The translations under genes and the position numbers were made by a program. From the NCBI GenBank assembly GCA_028023455.1, contig JAQFVV010000020.1, positions 5,689,092-5,753,091 on the forward strand: a stretch of 64,000 nucleotides of DNA, read 5' to 3'. Source of the DNA: Epiperipatus broadwayi (Eukaryota > Onychophora > Udeonychophora > Euonychophora > Peripatidae). Below are positions 47,045 to 57,755 of this stretch, one piece after another (within the stretch, counting starts at the first letter, position 1; each line of letters starts with the position of its first letter). The notes beneath the pieces were generated by a model. The model was not told the DNA's origin. It saw only the letters and a list, made by a program, of their open reading frames with translations, and did not search any database.

Positions 47045-48036
47045 CACCTGGGTCTCATTTTATGCGATAGATAGGTTCCTCAGAAAACGTGCGCAAAAAT
47101 AGACATAACTTACATTGAAAAAGGGGGGATGCGGTCTGTGATTTTTCAAAATTCGCGTAAAAGCAAAGCACCAACGTAAAATTACTTTAAAATTCGCACA
47201 CAAAAAAAAATAAAATAAAATATGACTAATAAAAAATTTCAAATTTGAAAAAAATTGATACAAGACAAACTTTTTTTAACTATAATATTTAATTTTATTC
47301 AAAATAACACGTTTGTTTGCAAACAACCAGCGCCAACTTCACACTCATGTTGTAACAGTGGTTTTCTGGTGACAATGTAATTAATCTTTGAGATGATGAT
47401 TTTATTAATTGTTTATGAAACTAACAACTAAAAATTAAATTCTTATTTTTGTCTTTAATTTTCAATTCTGTTTAAAAATCAAATTTCACATTAATTTCAA
47501 GTCGCAGTAAGTAATTTTTAAATTGTTAATTACAATTAAAAATGAGATTTTAATTGTCAAATTTAATTGTGCCCACTGCTATTACTGACCTTTTAAAAAT
47601 AAACTTGTGGACACTAAATGATTAATAATTGATTACTTGTTTTTTTTAAAAGCAAAAACAGAATGTGATTTAAAATGCAAAATTAACATGTACAATGTTT
47701 GAACAAATTTACATTATAATCTGGTAAAATTTAATGTGTATATATATAAAATGTGGAAATTATGATTTTAATTTCATTATTGCATAAAATCTTACTATTA
47801 TAAAACACTGAAAATATTTAAATTACTAAGATGAAAGTCGAATTCCAATAATGTGCTATTACTTTCAATATAATATAAGTGCACAAAATTTATTATTTAA
47901 AGTAATAGCGCATTATCGGAATTCATACACCTGGATCTCTTTTTACGCGGACTTATTTAATACACTTCTGGTGAATCACGAATCACGTAACTTCAAAATC
48001 ATGTTAAATAAGTCCGCGTAAAAAGAGACCCAGGTG
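47045..48036 (+). mobile_element. DNA-transposon-like element, copy 2, with nested MITE
   Basis: Starts CACCTGGGTCTC after a TA (47043-47044), with a long terminal region (atgcgatagataggttcc). The middle matches 8831-10067 in reverse, including the attaaaaatt tract and the hairpin core near 47851-47917. The right side is interrupted at 47926 by a 109-bp MITE whose ends share the cacctgg.tctc terminus. TA target and terminus suggest a Tc1/mariner-pogo type. No transposase frame remains. Confidence 0.58.
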
Positions 48037-48038
48037 TA
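47926..48038. mobile_element. 109-bp MITE with 34-bp inverted repeats and TA duplication
   Basis: The element at 47928-48036 begins CACCTGGATCTCTTTTTACG and ends with the complementary series closing in GAGACCCAGGTG; arms of about 34 bp differ at one position. TA flanks both sides (47926-47927 and 48037-48038). The centre holds gaatcacgaatcacg. Compact, likely recent and non-autonomous. Confidence 0.92.
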
Positions 48039-48815
48039 ATATGCATTGAAATAACATTATTATTAGAAACAAAAATGAAAATTACTTACAAATAGCATTC
48101 ACTGCAATAGACTGATGACAGAACAAAAAAATCAGTATGAAGCCATGACTAGCAAAATCACAATAGGCAGACCAATGTCAAAATTTCCCAAAGCCTCTCC
48201 AATTTTTAAATCTCACAGGTCAAAAAAACCAAAAATTGACTCTCACATGAATTAATCATGCCAGTGTCTTGGTTGCCATAACAATGTTGTCATGTTATGA
48301 TCGACAACATCTACCGGAAGGAAAATCAGTATGTGTAATACGTCATTGGTTAAATAATACTAAAGTATCTTTTATTTAATTTTAAGATAAAATAGTTTCC
48401 TTTTAAAAAAAGAAAAAGATATTTTTAAGAATCAAAAGGTTTAATCCTTCAGTAATTAATGATTCTATTAAGAGTTTAATTAATGTTTAAATTTAAACTA
48501 AAACCAGATAGGATATATTTAATTTAAATAAAAGGTTTAAATAAAATAATTAAAATTTAGAAAAATCAGAAATAAGTTTGTATTGTATATGGTATGTTAT
48601 CAAATAATTATTACAAATTGGTATATATAACCTGTAATTATATTTTAGTGTACATATTATTTCTTTTGTTTTAAATCTTTCATTTGTTTTGATAATCAGC
48701 ACATTGCAAGTCATCTGATCAACACATGTTATCCAGGAATTTTTATCTGCCAATTAATAATAATTGCATATCCATTTACCAAAAACATTGTATGGATGTC
48801 TATATTATTTATGAA
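48039..48815. other. AT-rich stretch without recognisable genes
   Basis: Contains the possible relic of the 45.4-kb MITE end near 48340-48360; otherwise nothing is recognised. Confidence 0.5.
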
Positions 48816-49035
48816 GAGGCAAAACTCTCTATACAGTAGTGCTACTCAGTGCAAATCAAAGTAATCAATGGATGCAAGAAGATTTGTGCATAAAACTAGA
48901 TAGGGATTTTATGCACAAACCTTCTTGCATCCATTGATTCCTCTGGCTTGCACTGAGTGGAGCTACTGTATAGAGAGTTTTTCCTGTTTTAACAGCTTGA
49001 ATAAGTATAAAAATAGTAATCGTGTGATGTTTAGT
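48816..49035. repeat. ~450-bp family foldback
   Basis: Left arm from aggcaaaactctctatac (48817) to atttgtgcataaaactag; right arm from agggattttatgcacaaa to tagagagtttttcct (48985), followed by forward terminal sequence ending near gtgtgatgtttagtg. The spacer is almost absent. Confidence 0.87.
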
Positions 49036-49340
49036 GATGTATTACTTATGGGTTGACTATCTGAAAGAGACTAATCTTGTTTATAAATAGAAATTTAATA
49101 CCATCAATGTCTTTGGTAATTAAAAGATTAGGATTTTCATAGTCCACTAGAGGGAGCCTGGGATTCCAGTTTTCATTGTTTCAGGCTCCCTGTTATATTC
49201 ACCAAAGTCATAGTCCATTGTTGCATTCATAAACAAAATGGTTACCAAAATGTAAGTGAATGTCTGTTTTATTGTTTTTTCATCTTTAGAAGAAATTTTG
49301 AAACAGTTTTCATTCAATGATAATTGAAATTATCCATTGT
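49036..49340. other. AT-rich spacer with small inverted phrase
   Basis: gggagcctgggattcc and ggctccctgttatat near 49150-49195 form an imperfect short hairpin. No gene. Confidence 0.5.
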
Positions 49341-51261
49341 TCCGTTTTATGCAAATGGATGCCATTAGAAAAAGACAAAAGCTAGCTTAAATAATTATTG
49401 GAATCATTAAAATATTATAAACCTTTTAAAAATAATTTTAAATGAAACCAAATATTTCTAAAAAGAAAAGACATTAGAAATCCTAATTTTATTAATAGAA
49501 TAAACAGGAAATTCATTTGCACATCAAATCTCATAGAAAACACAGAATATAATATGTTAGCAATGGTGGTTTTAAGAATTTTATCTTTGCATCAGATTTT
49601 AGCAGTGTTAAACAACTTTCAATTATTAATTCGATCCCAATTTTGGAAGTGAACATTATAGAAAATAACCTAAGCTATCGCCCTGCTCAAAAATCAGATT
49701 TCTCCAATGATCAGGACAGAAGTTATCACTCTCCTTTCGGTGGATTGCCACCCCCCCCCTAAAAAATCAATAAATAAAAAATTTTCAAATCAACACAGAA
49801 CTATAATGAAGCGATTCCTGAGCTAAAAAATAATGATCTAAAGACAAAAATGAGTACAAATGATGTTTTAGACCTAAACAGAAACTTTGAAGCTACATAT
49901 TAATCATATTTTTTAAGCAATAATTATTGAGAATTTTCCAAAGTTTAACAACAAACTTTCAGATTATACTTGTATCATTCATTACTAACCAAAACCTAAA
50001 ATTCAATCAAAAAAAGCAGAATCCAACTAGTATCAACAAAGAAAAATCATTCTGAACCCTAAAGGACTTTGGTTGGTGGGTTTAACAGCTGCTGTGAAAA
50101 TTTGCAGACACAGGAGTCTGATGATGATCAAGGGTGGATGTTCAGCTCCATTGACCTCAGTGTGCAAGATGATATGGACATATTATTTATTCCCATGGTG
50201 TGCATGTAAATCCGGCTTGATTTCAAGACTACATGAATTAAATATTGTATTGGTAGGTGAGAGTTTGCACTCCTTTTCCTCAAGTGTGGTGATAGTGGTC
50301 ATAAGGGGCTTGGCTCATTTGAGGGGATGGTCAATGATCATAGTCTAGCCTGGGAAAACCTGCCAGGAGGGTGAAAGCCACTGCCTTCACATGGACTTTA
50401 CCATGAAGGGCTACTGCACCCCTTGATGGATTATTTGATAGGTCAGTGTTCATTTGCACTCACTATCATTAGATTTCATTTGTTAGCTTTAAATTTAGTG
50501 CATTTGTAAAGCAGTTGGTTTATTTTGAGCCACCACCATTATTTTTTGTAACATGGATGGAGTTCTGTTTGGTGGGCATGGGTCTGCACTCCCCTCTTTT
50601 CTTCAGGGGTGGCTGGCCATAGACATTAGGTATCTGGTTTATGGTGGGGGCTGTTAATAATTTTGCCACTGCCCAGAACACCTGCTGGGGGGCTACACAG
50701 TCAAAGTTGGTGCTATTCCTGCTCTGGTTGGCTGCTGTGTCCCTGATAGGCTGGTTTTGGGCAGTGTCGATCTGGTTCTTTACTTATTACTTCTTAGTTT
50801 TTACCCAAGTTGGCTTTTCAATTTTGGGCAGGTAGACTGATTGTGGTCCCTGCTCATTTGGACTGCTAATTGGGAGGCAGAGGTATTCAGAATGGTCTTG
50901 ACATGGCTCGGCTGTGGTTCAAGAGTCTATTGCTTGGTGAACTTAGGCCCTGAACCTCGCTGCCTGTTGTGGTGGTTGGCACAATACTGGACTTCACCCT
51001 TTCAGCTGAAGCATTTGAGCCTTCACTTCAGTCCCCCAGGGGTGAGACCATTGGGTGATGGTTAACTTCTCGATGGCCAAGCCATGTGGATCCACATAGA
51101 TACATACACATGAATCACATTACAGCAATGTTTATGGATATAATTATTTTTGAACATATGTACATTTTACCTTGTTACATTGAATCACTGTGTAATCCTC
51201 AATGGGTAAGGGTACCCAAAATTTTTGTAGTCTTTTATTAATAAAGGTTACTTTGAGAAAA
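49341..51261 (+). mobile_element. Interspersed element copy B (LINE-like remnant with poly-A)
   Basis: Relative of 6881-8640 and the longer of the two. The 3' end is ttattaataaaggttactttgag followed by nine or more A at 51252-51261, a retrotransposon-type tail with a polyadenylation-like signal. A stop-free stretch of about 62 codons at 49573-49760 in the 5' part (containing SDFSSVKQLS and SYHSPFGGLP) may be leftover coding sequence of an ORF1-like protein. In the 3' GC-rich part, frames are open for up to 91 codons but not matched to a domain. Superfamily unassigned. Confidence 0.62.
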
Positions 51262-52794
51262 AAAAAAGATTAGGATTTTCTAAATCAATGTGTCTTATTA
51301 TTTTTACTGCTCTTCAACAATGGAACTATGTATCAGGAAGTAGCTAGAAGCTACTATATGATAAGTATAACCCTTCTTAAATATTACCAAGAAGCATTCA
51401 CATGAATTGCTAATTTGTTCTTGGGAATTCTACCCTCAGCACGAAACTGTCTTCAGTAGTAATGTAATAGTCTTGGAAGCATCTAATCAACTATACTCCA
51501 ATGTACTATAAGATAAATACTGCCAATATGAACTGATTATGTCAAAACCAATATTTCAAAATTTGTGAAGAACTTGACAGTGACTAAGAGAATGAGATTT
51601 AACTATAAAAAATACAGAATTTTGTACCATGAACTAAAAGCATGAACTCTGTATAATATATAGAACTCTAAAACTATAATTGCCAATCTCCGTGAAAGCC
51701 TTCTAAAGATCACATAATCAGAACATCTACTTCTCAATAATTCTAACTCATCATATAAAAACCCACTTTAAATTTATAGACATTATGAACATTATTTAAA
51801 TTCAAAAGTGAAGTTTTTTTTCACCCAAAACACATAAATTAATATTTTTATTTTATCATTTAGTTTTTGTGCAATCTCCTTTCATGTTTGGGAATGATTA
51901 CTATATATATATATATATATATATTCTAACTATTATGATTCTGAATTTTTTCTACATATAATAGTACATTATAGTCATGTTAGTTTTAATTTTAAGATTT
52001 AAAATGAGAAAATTAATTGTGCAGGCTAAACATGGAATTATTCATTTTAAAGTTATTTAACAAAAATCATTAGTTTAGCTCATAGATAGCTTCTCATGCT
52101 AAAGTTAAATAAATTATTATACTACTTAGGATATAATCAGGATTATGGACTATTATATAGAAAATAAATTAAAATGTGTATGGATATATTAATGGGAATT
52201 ATTTAGTGAATTGCTAGCCAATAATACTATCAGATTGATTAAAGGTTTTGTTAGAACCCAGGAACTAAAAAAGAAAAAAAAACCATAGCAATTTGTTGGT
52301 AATCTATTAGAGCTAAGGTTCAGATGTGTGTGTGTGTGTGTCCTTTAAGTTCAATTAGAGTAGATTTTAATTTATTAATTAAAAGTTTTAAAACAGATTC
52401 TCTTTCTAGTACAATAGATACATTTATATATATCAAGTAAGATATTGAAATAATTATATGAAGTTTGTAATGTATTTTTAAAAAATTATGCACCTCATTC
52501 TAATATATATTTTGAAGCATGAAAGTCAATGGAAAATTACAATGAAAAGATGTTATAACTGAAACACACAGGCTTATTATATACCTGTGTCTATAGAGTA
52601 TACGAGCACAGACTTTAAGATGTTGAAATTTATCAAAAAAAAAACTTTACAAAGAAGTTAAAGGAGAGTGTTTTTCTGAAGGTTTGTGATGATGGTGTTC
52701 TAGCTGTATTTTTATATTGGACTATTTCCATCATCTAATATGTGTGTTGAATGTCTTTAGAAAAGTTTAATTTTTAGTTAAGTATTCCAAATGC
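51262..52794. other. AT-rich stretch without recognisable genes
   Basis: TA microsatellite at 51902-51923 and TG run at 52327-52341. The repeat fragment at 52555-52612 is listed separately. Confidence 0.55.
52555..52612 (-). repeat. ~465-bp family fragment
   Basis: Minus strand matches 26385-26450 (agtctgtgctc..atac..tatagacacaggtatataataag.ctgtgtgtttcag). Confidence 0.82.
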
Positions 52795-53127
52795 ATTCAA
52801 CTGTTAGTAATATCACAGCAAACAGGTTAGTATATGCACTAACTGTTAGTAATATCACAGCAAACAACTGATAGTAATATCACAGCAAACAGGTTAGTAT
52901 ATGCACAAACTGTTAGTAATATCATAGCAAACAACTGTTAGTAATATCACAGCAAACAGGTTAGTATATGCACCAACTGTTAGTAATATCACAGCAAACA
53001 GGTTAGTATATGCACAAACTGTTAGTAATATCATAGCAAACAACTGTTAGTAATATCACAGCAAAAAGGTTAGTATATGCACTAACTGTTAGTAATATCA
53101 CAGCAAACAGGTTAGTATATACACAAT
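52795..53127 (-). repeat. Minisatellite in a SINE tail
   Basis: Nine copies of a ~24-bp core containing tagtaatatcacagcaaac. Six are followed by a ~17-bp extension ggttagtatatgcac, three are not. The order (long, short, long, short, long, long, short, long, long) suggests expansion of a ~65-bp dimer. The last extension runs straight into the 3' end of the SINE at 53128, so the array grew from its tail. Confidence 0.92.
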
Positions 53128-53272
53128 GTTTCGAGAGGTATTTTTCTCCCCTCTTCTTCAGGTGTTGCTGGCCTGACCAGTGACAGTACTAGCATGGGAT
53201 TCGAACCTGGATCCTTAGAATCTTGATAATTGAATTTTAAGGTAACACTCTAACCAACTGAGCCATCCTGCC
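53128..53272 (-). mobile_element. tRNA-derived SINE
   Basis: Minus strand begins ggcaggatggctcagttgg (A-box type), followed by ttagagtgttacctt, then ccaggttcgaatccc (B-box GGTTCGAATCC at plus 53197-53207). A non-tRNA body follows (ccagcaacacctgaagaag..cctctcgaaaca). The A-to-B spacing is longer than in a tRNA, so this is a SINE head and not a functional tRNA gene. Transcription would be by RNA polymerase III. Confidence 0.82.
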
Positions 53273-55557
53273 AAAGTTAAAGGAGAGTATCATAGTTTAA
53301 AAAGGAAACAGAATAATGAATCAGTTTCTTATATATAGACATATTTGTGATTCACTTATGGTTTGAATAGTCATGGAAAAATTCACTTCTAGTGTGTTAT
53401 TTTTTATTTGTTTCTCTTTTTTGGAATTGGAATGACAATATTTACCTTTGGGTAACTATCACTGTAATATAATTATTTTAGGAGTAAGTAAAATCTCCTA
53501 GAACCATATATATTAAGTTTAATTAAATATCTCATTTTACATTATCAATTTATGGAGACGTAATGAATTTGGTCTTTATTTAAATTTTTTACTAATGTGA
53601 CATAAATAATGTGTTTTAAATTACCTATGAATAATAAAAACATAAATATTATAAATAAAATATAATTCCTTTAAATTTAAATTAAAAATAAATAGAATTT
53701 AATATATATATATAATGTAATGGATTCAAATATAAATATAAATAATTATAAATGGTTAACATAATTCTAAATATACATTCAATCTAACCAAAGTTCTAAT
53801 GATGATGATCAAATAACTTATCACTGAAGGTAAGGTTAGTGTAACTATCCCAAAAGTATTTTTAATTTTTTTTAGATTAATTTTAAAATTAATCTTTAAG
53901 CACCAAGCTTTCTAAATAAAAAGCTTATTTCTGGAAATCTTAATGGCATTGATCATCATCACTTTAAATTATCATCAGTACTACTTTGTGCTTTCAGTGG
54001 ATTGCATGATTTCTCAGGATTTGTGGATATTACTGGCATATGTTTGGAATGAGTTTGTAAAGCAAAATAAACTAAATTGGTTAATAAACAAAATAAGCTG
54101 ACAATTTATATCAATAAATAAACAAATTGTAAAGTCATCGCATATATTTTTGCAATTGCTACCATGCAAATAGAATAAATACAATATAAAATAATAAAAA
54201 TAATGAATATAAATAAACTTGATAAGCAAGTTAGATCATAGGATTGCTACGTATTTAAAAATTAAGTAAGTAAAACGAGAGCAAAGATATTTTACTTCAA
54301 ACACTGCAAAGCAAGTTATATATAGACCAATTAAGAAGAGGAGAATAGCGTATAGCCTATTTAAAATAATTTTTATTAATTTTTATAGAAAAAAGTCATT
54401 TTACTTATCAAATAAGATTAGTTCATATTTTATAATTCATAATAGTTTTATCCAAGTGCAATAATGAAGAAAAAATATTTATTTAATAATCTTTCAATTT
54501 AGTATCACAAATAATAGCTTTAATTAAGTTCTCATCAATTACAGAAATTACATCTATGAGTGAAATGTGTATGTGTGTAGATGAATTCACTAAAATTTCT
54601 AAATAAATTTATTTTCTCTTATTAAATTATATTTTATTTAATTAAAAATTACAAATGAAACAATTTTAATTAAAAATAAGAAATTATGGAAACTATTATA
54701 TTTGACAGGTGTGAGGTTCCCAGGTAGATAATTTTAATTAATCAACCAGATATTAAATAAGAAAATTTAAAATTAAAAGTAGGATGTGAGAGTTTAATTA
54801 GATATCTGTAATTCAATTACTCAGATTCATTCTTTATGTTTATAATATAATTTTTAAATTTCATTCTTTTTAATTCTTCAAGTTCATGAATGTATAAAAA
54901 AGATAAAAACAAAATTGATTTGAATTAAGTTTTATTAAAATAAAAAATAATAATAACAAGTCTGAATTGTATTTTCTGAAGTCTACCCTCTTTTAAATAA
55001 ATGCAGGCAAAGAAGTTGTATTGTAATTTTATGTATGCTATTATCTGCTGTTGTTACGTTTCACTATAGAGAAAATAATCTAAAAATATCTTAAGTACTT
55101 CCACAATACGATAAATTGTTTCACAATTTATAAACTGCTTCTATAATATTGTAACAGCCCAGCTCTGTGCAATTCTACTAGATAAAGTTAAATTTACATG
55201 GATAATTTATAGTTACTGAAATATCAACAAAATATATTAAAATGCATTTTGTTTTCTTCACTATATGGAACATAAAAATGGTATAAAAAGAGTAAAGTGA
55301 ATTTAAAAATAGTATTATTCGTTAAAATTAATTCTTCATTTTTGTTCAAAGCATATAGAACTGTATATTGCATGAGTAGCTTTTAAGAGTTCACAATAGT
55401 TTTTTGCATTTTTAAAACTAACACAAATTTTAAAAGTTTTGTTTAGAGAAACTTTATATTTTAATACATGTACCAAAATTGTATTTTTATTTAAAAAATA
55501 TGCAGAAATCTAAAATTCAATTCATGATTTTAAAATATTTTAAAAGTTCATCTTCAA
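53273..55557. other. AT-rich stretch without recognisable genes
   Basis: Very AT-rich with TA runs near 53700. No element or exon recognised. Confidence 0.55.
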
Positions 55558-55843
55558 AAAAATAATAATAATAAAACAACACTGCCGTAGTTATTGACAG
55601 AGACAATAATATTTTATATAAGAATAAATATATTTTTTAAATTGACTAGTTTTTCGATTAGTTCATCCTAGTTTACATAATAACCATTTTGACGTTTATC
55701 GATTAGTTTTCTATACAGTTTATTACCTTGATAAGGACTTAGGTCGAAAGTCTAGGCATTTAAGTATTATTTATTTGTTAATTTTATATAAAATATTATT
55801 GTCTCTGTCAGTAACAACGACTGTGTTGTTTTATTATTATTTC
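55558..55843. mobile_element. MITE with ~60-bp inverted repeats
   Basis: Arms aataataataaaacaacac.. (from about 55562) and ..gtgttgttttattattatt (to 55842) pair over about 60 bp, including gacagagacaataatatttt, with a few differences. The interior holds gactagtttttcgattagtt and cgattagttttctata. An AT-rich target duplication cannot be told from the arm ends. Confidence 0.88.
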
Positions 55844-56316
55844 AAGTATAGACAGAAATATTTGTTTATTATATTTAAGAAAATAATAATCCAATAATGC
55901 ATAATATTCTGTGTATTTGAAACTAATCTGAAATAATGTTAATTGTTTGAATAATTATAAATGCATTAAACGTATTATTAATAAGTATAGTGTACTAAAG
56001 TGAAAAAGAAAAGATCGCACTGTTAAAATATCAATATTTTAAATGCTGTGAATATTAAATTATTTATTTAAATACATAAAGCTTTAAAAATTTAATTCCA
56101 TTTCAACATCAGAAATTCCGTTCATTATGATATTTTCTCCCAATACAGTTATTTCTACTAATGAAATATAATTTTCATGTGAAATAAAAATGTTAAAACA
56201 AATTTAAAACTTAAACATTCTTAATTATTATTTATGTGTCAGAAACTTATTTAAATAAATTGTCCATAAATTTCTTCAATAAAATATAAATAAATAAAAT
56301 ATATTAATCAATACAT
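55844..56316. other. AT-rich stretch without recognisable genes
   Basis: Nothing recognised. Confidence 0.5.
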
Positions 56317-56430
56317 GTACAAACAATGTAATATATAGGGTATTTTGAGCTCAGGCTTTCATATAACCTCCAACTCTCCACACTATCTCATACTACTGAT
56401 ACACTTGACCACATATATGTCTAAAAGATA

Positions 56431-56491
56431 AATAATCACCAAAATATGTATTTCGTGCTAAACCAGCACTCATCAGTTGGTCCAGATTATC
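56431..56491 (-). ncRNA. Hammerhead ribozyme, ~465-bp family, left half
   Basis: Minus strand: core CTGATGA (plus 56470-56476), stem II GTGCT/AGCAC with loop GGTTT, GAAA (plus 56451-56454), stem III T-ACAT-A, triplet ATT, stem I CCAA/TTGG with an internal loop and outer ATAAT/ATTAT pairing. All core bases are present; ATT is an allowed but poorer triplet. Confidence 0.68.
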
Positions 56492-56882
56492 ATCTCTACA
56501 CATATATACAATAAGTCCTCATATTTATATTAATATAACCAATCTTCATACTTTAATAAACATGCTTCAATCCACTCCACCTTCCAACTCTTTAGCCATC
56601 CATCCTATTGAAAATCTCATGATGGATCACTCAAAGCCCACACTGATGCCAACATTCTCATCCTAAATGGATTATGAGGGATCAGAGTAACTTATGGTCA
56701 ACCTGTATATGATGAGAATGTCAGCATCAGTATGGGCTTTGAGCATTCCATCATCAGATTTTCAATAGGATGGATAACTGAAGAGTTGGAGAATGGAATG
56801 AATTGAAGCCTGTCCATTAAAATATGAATATTGGCTGTTTTAATATAAATCTGAGCACTTATTGTATATATGTAAAGAGATG

Positions 56883-56932
56883 ACCGACTGATGAGTGCTG
56901 GTTTAGCATGAAATGTGTATATTGCTGATTAT
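56883..56932 (+). ncRNA. Hammerhead ribozyme, ~465-bp family, right half
   Basis: Core CTGATGA 56888-56894, stem II GTGCT/AGCAT (one G-T wobble), GAAA 56910-56913, T-GTGT-A, triplet ATA. Stem I is weakened: CCGA against TTGC leaves one mismatch. Probably less active. Confidence 0.6.
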
Positions 56933-57005
56933 TTATCTTTTAGACATATATGTGGTCAAGTGTATCAGTAGTATGAGGTAATGTGGTTGAGAGTCATGTG
57001 ATTAA

Positions 57006-57589
57006 TCAAATGGGTTTTTTCAAGTGTGTTTACTACTATGGAAGTGAATAATCATATACTTGTTATCTCCAAAAAGAATAAAGCAAAAATATTTGTTGTT
57101 GTTTTGTAATCAATTTTATAAAACTTAAGAAGAGAGAGGAAAAACATTGGCTAACATAAATAATTTCTTAGGTCATAGACAAAATTGCAACAATTATGTA
57201 TAGAATATCATTATTATCCACTACAATAAAGGCACGTTCAAAAATTTTTATGAATAGGTTACTTATAGTCATAGATTTGAATGATTACTAGTGATTCAGT
57301 GTGGTTTTTGAAAATATCAGGAAGCACTATAAACATAGTAATGCAAGAAAAGTATTTGATGAACTTAAATGTTAAGATGCAACAGACATTCCAACATGCT
57401 GTGTTCTTTTTAAGATGTTAATGATGGGGTATTTGATCATAAAGTAATAATAATTGCATTAGATTTATGTAGAGCTATTTTATTTAATTTATTGTATGGA
57501 AGTGAGACTTAGATCTCCTACCAACACAATATATAAGAATTACAAAAGTTTCATTTAAGATATTTCATAAAATTTCAAAAGTACACTAG
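57006..57589. other. AT-rich stretch without recognisable genes
   Basis: Nothing recognised. Confidence 0.5.
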
Positions 57590-57755
57590 CAACCTTCCCC
57601 ATATAATACTGCCATCTAGTGCAAGCCATAGTAAATCAGTGGATTCTAGGAGGTTAGTGCATCAAAATATCTATCTATTACCTATTCATCCATTTATTCC
57701 CAGATTAGTTTTAGCTTATACTTTCATCAGTGAGGGATTCATTAAACCCAAAGAT
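57590..57755 (-). repeat. ~450-bp family, diverged fragment
   Basis: Minus-strand fragment from the ribozyme (CTGATGA kept, GAAA changed to AAAA) to the tatggggaaggtt-like terminus. Diverged more than the other copies. Confidence 0.72.

Larger units (their letters stand above)
56317..57005. repeat. ~465-bp family, large inverted dimer
   Basis: The left half runs from tgtacaaacaatg.aatatatag (56318) through gagctcaggctttc and the ribozyme to catcatgatgg-type phrases; the right half is its inverted counterpart from about 56700 to gagagtcatgtg (57000). Arms are about 300 bp and moderately diverged. Each half has its own hammerhead motif, on opposite strands. Confidence 0.88.

Noticed and set aside
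50073-50348. 91-residue frame in element copy B as a host gene
   Set aside because: It lies inside the repeated element, and the corresponding frame in copy A is interrupted. No domain recognised.
53128-53165. CTGAAGAAGAGG..CCTCTCGAAAC in the SINE body as a hammerhead
   Set aside because: An extra unpaired C separates the stem from GAAA, and the downstream triplet would be GUG, where G is not allowed at the cleavage position. Strings of this kind are common in SINE bodies.
53196-53272. Functional tRNA gene
   Set aside because: A and B boxes are present, but the spacing is too long, no normal anticodon arm is seen, and it is fused to a SINE body.
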